Assembly (NCBI GenBank): GCA_030760725.1
Contig: JASWHV010000001.1
Location: forward strand, 28,269,928-28,333,927
Length of the DNA: 64,000 nucleotides
DNA from: Neostapfia colusana
Lineage: Eukaryota; Streptophyta; Magnoliopsida; Poales; Poaceae
Direction of reading: 5' to 3'
Part shown: in pieces, positions 11,994-21,819 of the stretch
How the letters are laid out: every line of letters starts with the position of its first letter
Numbering within the stretch: the first letter of the stretch is position 1
Notes under the pieces: generated by a model
Told to the model about the DNA's origin: nothing
Seen by the model: only the letters and a program-made list of their open reading frames with translations
Database searches by the model: none
Position numbers and translations under genes: made by a program

Positions 11994-12109
11994 GTGAGGA
12001 GCATCCCATGGACTCGGGGTACGAGTCCACCGGCGAGGGCTACGCTCCGTCGGGGACCACGACTGAGTGGGAGCCGTACACGCCGCACTGGGCTGAGGAG
12101 TGCAGCTAG
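11994..12109 (+). other. LTR mini-gene, second exon with stop (A1 3' LTR)
   Basis: The exon follows GTTTTTCAG (11985-11993), 1,029 nt after the first exon. Joining G|GT keeps the frame and gives an acidic tail (EEHPMDSGYESTGEGYAPSG, then EWEPYTP) and a TAG at 12107-12109. No start codon for the joined frame was found upstream. What the peptide does is unknown. Confidence 0.55.
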
Positions 12110-12351
12110 TGTGGGTTGCCCTAGGGCTGGGCAACCGACTTTTGCTAGGTAGATGGGCGTGAGTTGTACAAACTTAGCTTCCGCTGTTGTAATATAAACA
12201 CTAGTTTGTAACTGAAGTATTGTACTACTTTGTACATTTCAGTTGGTTTTCTATGTAATACAATACCATTCTTATGATGTGTGCTGTCGGGTGTCGCATC
12301 GTGCGGCACCACCCTCTGCGATCCTGGATGAGCGGATTTCGGTCCGCCACA

Positions 12352-12556
12352 GTTCCTTCCTCCATTTCTATCGTTCTTTCTCCATTTCTATAGTTCTTTC
12401 TCCATTTCTATAGTTCTTTCTCCATTTCTATGCCCCATTCTTTATTTCTATATGCCCTTCTCCATTTCTATGGTTCCTTCCTCCATTTCTATGGTTCTTT
12501 CTCCATTTCTATAGTTCTTTCTCCATTTCTATAGTTCTTTGTCAATTTCTACTTCT
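12352..12556. repeat. Minisatellite in B 3' LTR (about 20 bp unit)
   Basis: About ten tandem units of the type CTCCATTTCTATAGTTCTTT. The array lies in the upstream (U3) part of the LTR and is also present in the B 5' LTR (18303-18511). Confidence 0.9.
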
Positions 12557-12619
12557 TTTATAATGTCTCTACATGAAAAATGTATGCAATGCATGGAAAT
12601 GAATTTTGAGGGTGTTACA
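12352..12619 (-). repeat. B 3' LTR, first 268 bp only
   Basis: On the minus strand the LTR begins TGTAACACCCTCAAAATTC at 12619, right after the polypurine tract. It matches the start of the B 5' LTR (18572 downwards). It ends abruptly at the A1 LTR terminus. Confidence 0.85.
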
Positions 12620-12636
12620 AACCTACCCCCCTTAAA
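12620..12636 (-). promoter_or_regulatory. Polypurine tract of B
   Basis: On the minus strand TTTAAGGGGGGTAGGTT precedes the LTR start at 12619. D has the equivalent at 59167-59182. Confidence 0.85.
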
Positions 12637-12656
12637 CTGAATCTCGCCCTCGAGAT

Positions 12657-14115
12657 TCGATAGAGTAGAGAATAGATGAGGGGATTCTGCCTTGAGGTCT
12701 TCCTCACGCTCCCATGTAGTTCCGGCTTCCGTGTGATGACTCCATTGTACCTTGCACCAATGGATCACTTTGTTCCTCGTGAACCTCTCCTTCATGTCCA
12801 AGATTTTGACGGGGTGCTCCGCGTAGGTTAGATCGTCTTGAAGATCAAGCTCATCCATCAGTACTTGTTCTTCCGGTACTCTTAAGCACTTCTTTAGTTG
12901 GGACACGTGAAACACGTCTTGTACGTCGGAGAGGTGCATTGGCAGCTCTAGTTGATAGTATACTTCTCCTCGCTTGTCCAAAATCTTGAATGGCCCGATG
13001 TAGCGAGGTGCTAACTTGCCCTTGACGTTGAATCATCGTTGGCCTCGGATAGGCGATACCTTAAGATACACGAAGTCTCCCACTTCGAAAGTCAATTTTC
13101 TTCGCCTATTGTCTGCATAACCCTTTTGTCTTGACTGAGCAGCCTTCAAGTTTTCTCGTATCGTTTGGACTTGCTTCTCGGCGTCTTGCAGCACTTCGGG
13201 CCCAAACACTTGACTCTCTCCGGTCTCATTCCAGAACAGCGGCGTTCTACACCGTCTACCATACAATGCTTCGAAAGGTGACATCTTCAAGCTGGCTTGG
13301 TAGCTGTTGTTGTAGGAGAATTCATCATACGGCAAGCTCCTATCCCAACTACGCCCATGTTTCAAGGCGCAAGCTCTCAACATGTCTTCCAAGATTTGAT
13401 TTGTCCTCTCAGTTTGCCCGTCGGTTTGCGGGTGATAAGCGGAGCTGAAATCCAGTCGTGTACCCATGGCTTCATGCAGCTTCTTCCAGAACCTAGAGGT
13501 AAATTGAGAACCCCGATCTGAAACTATCCTCTTCGGAACTCCATGGCGACACACAATTTGCTCCATATACAGATCGAATAGTTGTGCAATGCTGTACTTG
13601 GTTTTAACAGGAAGGAAATGGGCTGTTTTTGTCAATCAGTCCACGATAACCCAAATAGATTCATAACCCGATTGAGTACGTGGCAATCCGACGATGAAAT
13701 CCATGCTGATGTCTTCCCACTTCCACTCGGGTACTTTCAATGGCTGCAACAGTCCAGCGGGTCTTTGATGTTCAGCCTTCACCCGTTGGCACGTATCGCA
13801 TAAGGCAACATATTCAGCTGTGTCCCTTTTCATACCATCCCACCAATAGCAAGTTTTCAGGTCCTTGTACATCTTTGTACAGCCAGGGTGTATGGAATAA
13901 GGCGAGTCATGTTCCTCCTTTAATATCGTGTCACGGATGTGCTTCAGTTAGGCACACAAATCCTTTTCCCTAACCAAAGCGTGCCTTTCTCGTCTTCCAT
14001 GAAATCCTTTTCTATGCCTTGTCGGATTCTTTCCTTGATTTCCTTGATTTCTTCATCCGTTGCTTGGCCATCTCGTATCTCTTGTTCCAGCGAGGAGTTC
14101 AGTTCTATAACCTCC
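12657..14115 (-). pseudogene. pol: B integrase and chromodomain, broken
   Basis: Reading leftwards: IN zinc region (CYWWDGMKRD, CDTCQRVKAEHQ), core (DFIVGLPRTQSG, VSDRGSQFTSRFW, DGQTERTNQILEDML), then QLELPMHLSDV, VFHVSQLKKCL and a chromodomain (HPVKILDMKERFTRNKVI, CKVQWSHHT, TTWERE). A TGA replaces CGA in VDRLTK near 13634 and frames shift near 13035 and 13940. The D,D,E residues themselves are kept. The chromodomain frame has no stop before the LTR and runs on into it. Confidence 0.88.
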
Positions 14116-14118
14116 ATC

Positions 14119-15815
14119 TCATTCAAGAACCCGAGATGCAACCCGTTCGAACTCCTTACGCAGTTCGGGTGGCAGCTCCCGACCCGTGAGTTGGAGACAT
14201 TCTCCCTTTCGACTCAATGCATCAGCTGCTACATTGGCCTTTCCGGGGTGATAGTTGATTCCAACATCATAATCCTTGATGAGTTCCAACCATCGACGTT
14301 GCCTCAAATTCAGATCCGTCTGCATGAATATATACTTGAGGCTTTTGTGATCCGTATGGATCTCACATCGGTGGCCAAGGATATAATGCCTCCAAATCTT
14401 CAAAGCATGCACCACGGCTGCAAGTTCCAAGTCATGTGTGGGGTAATTCAGCTCATGTTTCTTTAGTTGTCTCGACGCATAGGCTACCACTTGTCCTTCT
14501 TGCATGAGCACACATCCAAGCCCTTGTCTTGATGTGTAACAATATATGTCGAAGCTCTTGCTCACATCTGGCAATACCAAAACCAGTGCTGTGGTTAATC
14601 TCTTATTTAGCTCCTCAAAGCTTTCTTGACACGCTGGTGTCCACTGAAATGCTTTCCCCTTCATTAGCAATTCAGTTATAGACTTCGCTATTTTGGAGAA
14701 TTCCTTGATGAACCGGCGGTAGTATCCAGCCATCCCAAGGAAACTCCGAATATCTCTCACATTCTGCGGTTGGTTCCACTTTAAAACATCTCCCACTTTT
14801 CCAGGATCAACCGACACTCCTCCCTCAGAGATGATGTGGCCTAGGAACGATATCTCCTTTAGCCAAAATTGACACTTGCTGAACTTGGCATACAATTGAT
14901 GCTCTCACAGTTTCTGCAACGTCAACCTCAAGTGTTCTTTGTGTTCTTCCTCGCTTTTTGAATACACCATGATATCGTCGATGAAAACCACGATGTACTT
15001 GTCCAAGTACTCCATGAAGACCTTATTCATGAGGTACATAAAGTATGCGGGTGCATTCGTTAACCCAAAAGACATAACGGTATATTCATACGAACCGTAC
15101 CGTGTTCAAAATGCAGTCTTGGGTATGTCGGAGGGCTTAATCTTCAGCCGGAAGTATCCCGACCGAAGATCAAGCTTGGAGAAAATTTGAGCACCTTTCA
15201 TTTGGTCGAACAGGTCCTCTATACGGGGCAGCGGGTATTTATTCTTGATCGTCACCTCATTGAGAGACCTATAATCCACACACATCTTTGGGTCCCATCC
15301 TTCTTGTCTACAAAGAGCACGGGGGCTCCCTGTGGTGATGAGCTTGGGCGTATAAAACCCTTTTCTAGCTGCTCCTGAATTTGCTTCTTGAGCTCCACTA
15401 GTTCATTAGCAGGCATCCTATACGGCCTCTTCGCTATAGTTGCAGTTCCGGGTACTAAATCAATGGCAAATTCAATGTCCCGGTCAGGTGGCATACCTGG
15501 AAGTTCTTCCGGGGACACATCTGAATATTCTTGAACCACCAAAATGCTTTCCAATGTCGCTTCTTCGACGTGGTTCAGCAATGACTTCTCCGTTGTAGGT
15601 TGGGCTGCCTCGAACTCAATATGAGTACCGTGCTCACTCGTCAACTGCACGATCCTCTGAGCACATTGAATCATTCCGTTGTGTTTGCTTAACCAATCTA
15701 TTCCAAGTATTATGTCAATCCCTTGGGAATCGAAGACGATAAGGTTGGCAAGAAAGTCTACCCCCCTTATTTTAAGGCTTACTTTCAGACATACTATATT
15801 TGCAGGAGCTAGAAT
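14119..15815 (-). pseudogene. pol: B protease C-terminus, RT and RNase H, broken
   Basis: The frame begins inside the protease (APANIVCLKVSLKIRGVDF, then GIDIILGIDWLSKHNGMIQC) without the catalytic DSG part. The RT has EYSDVSPEELPGMPP, EKGFIRPSSSPQGAPV, and an intact FIDDIMVYSK near 14950-14985. RNase H starts FDIYCYTSRQGLGCVLMQ, where Asp of the usual CDAS is Tyr, so that active site is damaged. Upstream of about 15815 protease similarity stops abruptly. Confidence 0.87.
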
Positions 15816-16093
15816 TCAGATTTGAAAGAAGTGATTTCCCAACTATATGCATCAAGGTGTATGAACTAAGTAACTTCTTTTATTAATTTTGGCCTATATG
15901 AGGATGTGAACAAGTGCCGAAGCATCTCACACCTCTCTACTATGTGTGGATATGGACATTCCCAAAGCGTCCCACAACTCACACCAAGCACACAAACACA
16001 AGCAATCATCACAAAGGTTCAACACACCAATCTTATTCAAGCTACTATGATTTAAACGTTCCTATTACATCTTATTCAATGGGAATCCTAAAC
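15816..16093 (-). other. Noncoding DNA between B's ORF and pol
   Basis: About 280 bp with no open frame between the stop of the upstream ORF and the truncated protease. It looks like 3' untranslated sequence of that ORF, ending at a breakpoint near 15815 where pol begins mid-domain. Nothing else is visible. Confidence 0.5.
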
Positions 16094-17068
16094 TTAATCA
16101 TGTGAACTGGTGTTGTTCTCGCCATGTGACGGGGGTGGTCCATACATGGGCGCACGCCATGGTGAGTCGGCAGTCCATGTAGGGTTAGATGACGCTGGTG
16201 CTCCATTTGCTCCCGCGTTGGCACGAGTCTCCTCTTGTTTCTCCAGCAAATACAGCTTCTTGCGGAGGTAACATATCTCTTCTTGTGCGCTTGCGTAGCG
16301 GTTTCCTAACTCCACGAGCAACCTCTGAGACTTGTCAGCAGCTTGTGGGTTCGAAAGAGCTGTTACATGGGGCCCAATGATCTCCCTTGTACCACTCTTC
16401 CGATACGGATGCAGCTCAAAAGTTGTGTCCTCAAGCTGCCCACGGAAGGCGTAGCACAGTCCGGTGAGTGCATCCCATGCAGCATCATCAATAGCTTCTG
16501 CCCTTGTAGCTCTCCGTGTGGGTGTGAAGTGCCGGGTGACAACCCTACCGTTAGATAGGATGGTTACGTCAGCCTTCCACTCTTCATGTCCGAGACGAGG
16601 GACTTTCTTGAGAAGATATTCCGGGTATAAGCTGCAGCAATCCAGAAATTCCTTAAGCTGCCTAGGTATGTGTCCTCCTTCCATTCCGCCGGACCGAAAT
16701 TCTTGAACTGAATGGTTGGCCCATTCATCACCTTCATTATTGGTCTCAGCAAGGGGTGGCTCCTACTCGGGTTCATCTCGTCCCATCATAGCTTTGTGAG
16801 GCTCCACGGGGTGTAAGCCCGCGTAAAACTCCTCCTGAGGTGCGTACCAATGTTGTTCTTGTGGATCATCTTCCATGTCGTCTTCGAATGGTTCCACCTC
16901 TTCTGGATCCTCTTCCTCATGCATATAGCTATTGACTTCATCTTCATCACGAGGTTCCGTCTTCACTTCTTCCCAATATGGTCCATCGGACACCTCAATG
17001 GGGTTAAGTGCACTACCACGCGGTGGTGGACGAGTTCTTATGCGTGCTGTGCTCCTGGTCACCGGCAT
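16094..17068 (-). pseudogene. Unfamiliar ORF in the gag position of B, frameshifted
   Basis: An ATG at 17068 sits directly after TTATTTATAG, an acceptor-like site. The first frame (to a TAG at 16763) has a basic start (MPVTRSTARIRTRPPPRG) and a very acidic Glu/Asp segment. The next part reads GPTIQFKNFGPAEWKEDTYLG in a shifted frame. The last frame (to 16094) has VPRLGHEEWKADVTILSNGR, an Ala-rich helix (AEAIDDAAWDALTGLCYAF) and a likely coiled coil (EEICYLRKKLYLLEKQEE). I see no Gag core, zinc knuckle or protease motif. The strand-strand-helix order recalls a dsRNA-binding fold, but only weakly. About 320 residues if joined. Function unknown. Confidence 0.6.
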
Positions 17069-17345
17069 CTATAAATAAGACATGAGAAACTTTAGAGAAG
17101 GAAGAAATAACTCCCAAAACTTCATAAACTATGGAGCAAGAAAGCAAAGGCGTTGCTATCCAAAAGAACAGAAAAGAGGGGCTGAAAATAGCACTTTGAG
17201 GTGGCTGAATTGACAAGAAAAGTGCAGCAGCAAGCAATTTTCGAAAATAGCAGTTTATAGGGGTGTGCCTATGTGTTTTAGAGTGTCATTCTACCTAGGC
17301 TTGCGTCCTACGAACATGGGATCAATATGGTCAAGGGGCAATTGC
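17069..17345 (-). other. Intron-like segment upstream of B's ORF
   Basis: This AT-rich 277-bp segment runs from a GCAATT donor-like site to TTATTTATAG just before the ATG. No primer site (TGGTATCAGAG) is present between here and the LTR, so the LTR end cannot be placed. The ORF may therefore lie inside the LTR or after a deleted junction. Confidence 0.4.
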
Positions 17346-17429
17346 CTTGCTCCCGTGGTTCTTGTTGTTCAAGCGTCTCGAAGTCTTGGTGCTGTAGGTC
17401 CTCGTATATGGCCTCTTGAGCTTGTTCTT
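17346..17429 (-). other. LTR mini-gene, first exon (B)
   Basis: On the minus strand an 84-nt phase-1 frame starts after GAGTAG and ends at G|GCAATT. The peptide contains QEAIYEDLQHQDFE and ends Gln/Glu-rich. D has QEAVYDELQQQGFE in the same place, with mostly conservative change. The donor has drifted from GCAAG. Confidence 0.5.
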
Positions 17430-17892
17430 CTACTCATGATCACGCACATACAAAATTTACAGCGATCAAACATCATGCATAAACTTTACTCAAGATGCAA
17501 TGAGGTAGATGAATGCAAATCCTATGGTGCTGTTTTGTTAATCAAGTTTGTACGTGTTTTTACATGTTTTAACGGGCTTTCATGGGGTTTTATGATGAAC
17601 AAGGGTGCTGGGATGAAGTGTGGACGTGGTGATGATCTTGACTCAAGATCTAGATCAATTCCACCGTCAAAAACAGATCAAAACGCGATCTGTCCACACG
17701 TAAAAGTTTCTGTTCGAAGGGGGAGAAGAAAACGGATGCGTATAAACAGCGATGACGTCGTAAGATGGGTAACGAAGACCTACCTCACTTCCCTTTGATG
17801 GAAGGGCCTTCCTCCTAGCAATGGCAGCAGCGGGGAAATTTTCTATGGAAGATTAGGGCAGGACAGATCGTCGGCTCTTTTCCGGCGACCGC

Positions 17893-17970
17893 GAGGTGTG
17901 ACGGGGCTCGTCAGCAGGGCTCGACGACGGGGCTCGACGGCGGGGCTCATCGGCGGGGCTCACCAGTGAC
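17893..17970. repeat. Short GC-rich tandem repeat in B LTR
   Basis: Four to five imperfect units of CGACGGGGCTCG/CGGCGGGGCTCA type in the transcribed leader region, downstream of the TATA box on the minus strand. Confidence 0.7.
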
Positions 17971-18076
17971 TGAACTCCGGCGAGGGGGGGTCCAACTCGG
18001 CGAGTTGGGGCTAGGGCCTCCAAGTCGCTGACTTGAGAGGGGGGAGAGAGGGGGGGCTGCGTCCAAGGGGGGGTTC

Positions 18077-18084
18077 TATTTATA
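18077..18084 (-). promoter_or_regulatory. TATA box of B LTR
   Basis: Minus strand TATAAATA, followed by GAACCC as in D. A run of 12 G (plus strand, 18087-18098) lies immediately upstream of it. Transcription would start about 25-30 bp further left. Confidence 0.65.
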
Positions 18085-18164
18085 AAGGGGGGGGGGGGAG
18101 AATCCTACTCTAATTGGAGCTAAATACTAACAAACTTTTCCCCAATTTATTTGGTGCGGCAGCA

Positions 18165-18262
18165 ATGGGGGAGAAATTCCCCAAATGTGGGGAAAATTCC
18201 CCTTTTTTGGGGAATTGGGGAATTTGGAGATTTGGGGAATAATTTGGGGAAATTGGAATTGG
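18165..18262. repeat. GGGGAA/TTCCCC cluster in B LTR
   Basis: About ten short copies of GGGGAAT or TTCCCC in both orientations within 100 bp. They can pair locally as hairpins. Function unknown. Confidence 0.7.
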
Positions 18263-18302
18263 CTCATTTCAGCTATCTTTTTCCCATTCCCCATCATTTG
18301 TA

Positions 18303-18511
18303 TGTCACTTACTCCATTTCTACATTCCCCTCTCCATTTCTATGTCCCACTCTCCATTTCTACATTGCCTTTCTCCATTTCTATGCCCCATTCTCCATTT
18401 CTATATGCCCTTCTCCATTTCTATGGTTCCTTCCTCCATTTCTATGGTTCTTTCTCCATTTCTATAGTTCTTTCTCCATTTCTATAGTTATTTCTCCATT
18501 TCTACTTCTTT
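18303..18511. repeat. Minisatellite in B 5' LTR (about 20 bp unit)
   Basis: About ten tandem units of CTCCATTTCTATGGTTCTTT type, matching the array in the 3' LTR (12352-12556). It lies upstream of the TATA box in U3. Confidence 0.9.
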
Positions 18512-18572
18512 TATAATGTCTCTACATGAAAAATGTATGCAATGCATGGGAATGAATTTTGAGGGTGTTACA

Positions 18573-19421
18573 TTAGGCAAGCTGGATGTCTTCGGTTGGT
18601 GTTGTGTGCACGAGAATTTGGGTTAGTGTTTAGTGCTTGCCTAGGTTATAAGGACCGGTTCATGGAGCATTTAACCTGGCTTTACCTTGCCACCACATGC
18701 TGAGATGGTGCTGCTTGGCCAATTAATTTGGTGTATTTCTGACGTAGTGTGAGTGTTTGGAAGGTGCAGGGATTAGGAGTCAGCAGGACTACCTTGGGAA
18801 CTGCAAGGCTCAAGACGGGGCCACTGCAGTGGAGGTTGGGGCCTCCTGGATGCTGTTAGGGGTGAAACCTCAGTGTGCTCATGCTAGTCGGGAATTACTT
18901 TATAAAGGCCTCTTAGTGATCTCCTAGCTACACACCTGGGAAGTGTGAACATGGTACGCGGCCACAGGCAAAATGGAGGTTCTTTAGTCCACCCAGAAAT
19001 GGGGGATGAAATCACTACTGGGAGGTAAAGAGGTACACACTCTGCAGAGCTGGAAACTGTCGTGACAGTCGTGCTCGCGGTCAAGAGCGGCTTGGACTTC
19101 TTCATGATTAGTGGAATGAAAGGTGAAAGGTTAGAAATGTTAAGCGGGAAGCCTAACATTGACTATGAGGTTAGGGGAACAGGATTATCTCACTTATGTA
19201 GTAATGTAGGTACTTAATAAGCTAAGGTGATAGGAATTAATGCGTAGTGCTATAACCATGATGTTAGATTTTCCTTGTCTTAGCCTGCATATCATTTCTT
19301 TTCCACACTTGTTGAGTACCTTAGATACTCAAGCTTGCTTTTTATTGGATATATTTGCTGCTCAGGCCATGGTGGAGGTATGGAGTTCAACGAGGATGAC
19401 ATCGACCCGGAAGACATATAC
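18573..19421 (+). mobile_element. Old LTR fragment E', interrupted by B and A2
   Basis: This is homologous, in opposite orientation, to 60905-61800 of LTR E and more distantly to 56990-57480 of LTR D. Its left side is broken by B and its right side by A2, so it is the oldest layer here. It contains a CTGCTCAG acceptor and part of the second mini-gene exon. Confidence 0.75.
19366..19421 (+). other. LTR mini-gene, second exon, cut by A2 (E')
   Basis: After TGCTGCTCAG the phase-1 frame reads an acidic peptide (MEFNEDDIDPED) before A2's LTR interrupts it. LTR E has a comparable acidic exon (YNDQDFGPEEGF) in the same phase with a stop. Confidence 0.45.
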
Positions 19422-20179
19422 TGTAAAGGCCCAAGATTTCACTTGCTAAAATTTTCATCACATCCCACACACCACAACTCATTTTGTGGAGATCTCATGA
19501 ACACATTGGAAGAGCAAGTAACCATCATCAATAGGATGATTAAAGGAAAAACTCACCAATCCAAACGTAGGATTTCCCACATGTAAACATGAGATGCTGA
19601 GCTCTCAATGAGGTCCTAAACATTCCTAGGAATGCTCATGCCAAGTCTCATGCAAATCACAACCTTTTTGGAGGTACTTTTGGATACAATTGAAAAAGGG
19701 CTAGTTTGAATGTAAATTCAAATTTCAGCTACTCTATTCACTTGAATCCAAAATGGGGATTCATATTCATACTGAACACATTTTTCTGAGTTACCTCGCC
19801 AATTTTCATCTCCATTTGAGTTGATCTTGTCGGGAGCTATATTTGAATTAATTCAAAACAGAATTTGAAATTCAAATTCAAGTGTGAATCAAATTTAGCC
19901 AAACCAACTCCAAATTTAGGAAATCGAATTTGGATCATGACTTCGTGGCTAAGTCTACAATTTAATTGTCAGTAGCTGAAACAAATATTAGTGAAAACAA
20001 TTGAAGAGTATTAGAGGCAGAGGGACCCACTGGTCAGCCTCTCAGGTGTGTTCACGCGCTCAGTGGGAGCGGGCGCCGGGCCTTCGCATCGAACACCGCC
20101 GAGAAGCAGTGTCTAGCTCCTGCTTCGACGGAAAGACGTGGTATACCAGGTTTTGCGCCCTCCCTGCTCACTGTTTGGC

Positions 20180-20187
20180 TATAAAAG
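20180..20187 (+). promoter_or_regulatory. TATA box of A2 5' LTR
   Basis: TATAAAAG in a GC-rich setting. It is conserved in the 3' LTR at 36091-36098. The start site would be near 20210. Confidence 0.75.
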
Positions 20188-21738
20188 GCGGCGGAGTCGG
20201 CTGGCGGGCGTCTTTTTCGTGCACACCCGAAACCTACCACACAGCCGCTCGACCATCGCCGCCACAGAACGCCCGAACCCGACGATCTCTTCTCTCGACA
20301 TCCGTAGAAAAGTTGTGCGCTAGCTTGTCCTCGAGCTCACCACGCAAACCGTTCCTAGGTTCGTCCCTCGTAAGCGAAGAATTTCACAGTTTAGTATTGG
20401 GAGCTCATTTCGGGGCCTGATTAGGTCTAGGAAGAATTCGGGAGGATTATCGCGTGGGAGATCAAATAGAGTTTAGAAATTGCATCTTGTGATCCTTGCG
20501 CTCCTCCTCGATCAAAAACCAGCGAGAAAGACCTACCAGAACCCTAGTTTTGCTGAGAAGCAGTTCGGCGGAAGAGGGGGACGCCGGTAAGGTCCGGTTT
20601 GCTGGCTTTTTGAGAACCCTAATTTAGCTCCTCCTCCATGCTGAGCTTCCCGAGGCTGCCCTGAACGTGGTGACGCGATTAGCGCGCGAAGAAGGTGGCC
20701 GGAGTGACGGGAACACAGTGCCGATGAGGTACAGTGGCATAGTGCTCGTCAGCGACGAGCTATGACGGTTAGCCATCGGCAGCGATATGTCCGTCGTGCT
20801 CAGCGTCTAAAATTAGGTGGGGGCAGCGAGTTTCATCATCACCGGTGAGCTAGGTCGTCAGGAACGCCGACCTCATCGGAGCTCCGGCGGGTCGGGGCGG
20901 CGGCGTCGGAAGGTAGACAAAGGGTAGGAGCCCACGCATCAGCCACTAGTCAGAGCATGCGAGCGCGGCCGGGTTTAATTTAAATTAAAGTGTGGGCCCG
21001 CTGTCAGCGGCTGATTAGGCGCGGGAAATATTTTTCGTGGGAAAATAAATCTGAATTCGGCTCAAACTTTAGAAATCCATAACTTTTTGTAGAATTGTCC
21101 AAATTTTGTTGGATTCAGCTCTTTGAGTTTTCCAGCAAAACAAGTTTCAGTCCATGAAACCCATTAGTTTTACAGAATTAATTCCCCAAATTTTAAACTG
21201 TTGGGAATTTTAACTGGAGATCTACTTTGTGGAAAATTCTCAAATTTTTCAAGGATATTCATTGTAATATCCTTGAGTCTCATGCTAAATTTCAGACCAG
21301 CCGAGTTCATTTAGTCCCCCTAATTGTGATATTAAGTGAACTGTCTCGAAAAAATAGAAAAATGTACAGAAACATTTTTCAGAATTTTCTCAATCTTGAT
21401 TAGTGCATAACTTTCTCTAGGATTCTTCAAATTACATGAAACCAACTCCATTAGAACAATATCAAGCTCTAATTTCCAGAAAGTAATGGCTTGCTCCATG
21501 AAAATCCCTGGAAATTCTTGGAAGCTCTAGTAATGGCCATTCAGACATTTATTTGTGCAGGGCTCAAATGAGTTTGATTCAAATGAAATTTGGTCAAGTC
21601 TTTAGTTAGATCCTCACCAAACCCCAGTAAAATTTTCAGAGTCAAAAAGGGATGTATAACTAGAGATATGGCCATTATATGTTAAGTTCAACATATTTGC
21701 ATTAAATTGACACGTATCGTTAATTTGATTATGTGTAG

Positions 21739-21819
21739 TCGCTGAAAGCGAGGAAACCACGGAGATCTTGGACTTCATAACTCCGGAGGAGACTCTAACC
21801 ACTGAGAACCAGCAACAAG
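21739..21819 (+). other. LTR mini-gene, first exon (A2)
   Basis: 81 nt between TGTGTAG and G|GCAAGC. The peptide keeps the pattern of A1 (EILDFITPEETL, ending QQQ). If the GTAAGG donor at 20586 is used, the preceding codons in phase are also acidic (SSAEEGDA). No ATG is in frame upstream. Confidence 0.55.

Larger units (their letters stand above)
595..12351 (+). mobile_element. Ty3/gypsy chromovirus, Tekay type (A1)
   Basis: A 5' LTR remnant (595 to about 3245) is followed by leader, gag, protease, RT, RNase H, integrase, a chromodomain-like tail, a purine tract and a complete 3' LTR (8826-12351). Gene order, LTRs of 3.5 kb and the C-terminal chromodomain fit the Tekay/Del chromoviruses. The 5' LTR lacks its first 121 bp and its last part, and the primer site is gone. 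The coding region has frameshifts and several stops, so the element is dead. It abuts the truncated 3' LTR of element B at 12352. Confidence 0.9.
8826..12351 (+). repeat. A1 3' LTR, complete (3,526 bp)
   Basis: It starts TGTGAAATCCC after the polypurine tract and ends GGTCCGCCACA. The overlap with the 5' remnant looks a few percent diverged by eye. It holds a GC-rich block (9300-10140), AT-rich sequence, the two mini-gene exons and a poly(A)-like AATATAAA near 12190. Directly after it comes B's truncated LTR. Confidence 0.9.
12352..18572 (-). mobile_element. Ty3/gypsy chromovirus B (reverse), rearranged
   Basis: Read on the minus strand: LTR start TGTAACACCC at 18572, LTR interior with a TATA box, an unfamiliar ORF (17068-16094), noncoding DNA, then protease end, RT, RNase H, integrase, chromodomain, polypurine tract and the first 268 bp of the 3' LTR. 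The rest of that LTR is cut off by A1. A primer site and a normal gag are missing. The flank at 18573 is E' LTR, so B was inserted into E'. RT and integrase sequences resemble D more than A1. Confidence 0.85.
17069..18572 (-). repeat. B 5' LTR, visible part
   Basis: The minus strand starts TGTAACACCC at 18572. The segment 17280-17800 matches the D LTR (57735-58170), and both contain a donor-like GTGAGGTAGG and the mini-gene exon. The LTR's 3' end cannot be defined because no primer site follows. A direct target-duplication check is not possible; the flank right of the LTR start is TTAGG. Confidence 0.75.

Noticed and set aside
12352..12556. Possible CRISPR-like array
   Set aside because: Units are directly adjacent without unique spacers, and the setting is a plant LTR; it is a minisatellite.
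16850..17068. Alternative B exon reading DAGDQEHSTHKNSSTTAW in phase with B exon a
   Set aside because: It gives a stop after 18 codons, but the intron would be only 277 nt compared with 1.0-1.25 kb elsewhere and there is no sequence similarity to the other second exons. I cannot exclude it.
20001..20420. 139-residue open frame in the A2 LTR
   Set aside because: It spans the TATA box and is not maintained in the 3' LTR copy (35912-36199), which shifts frame.
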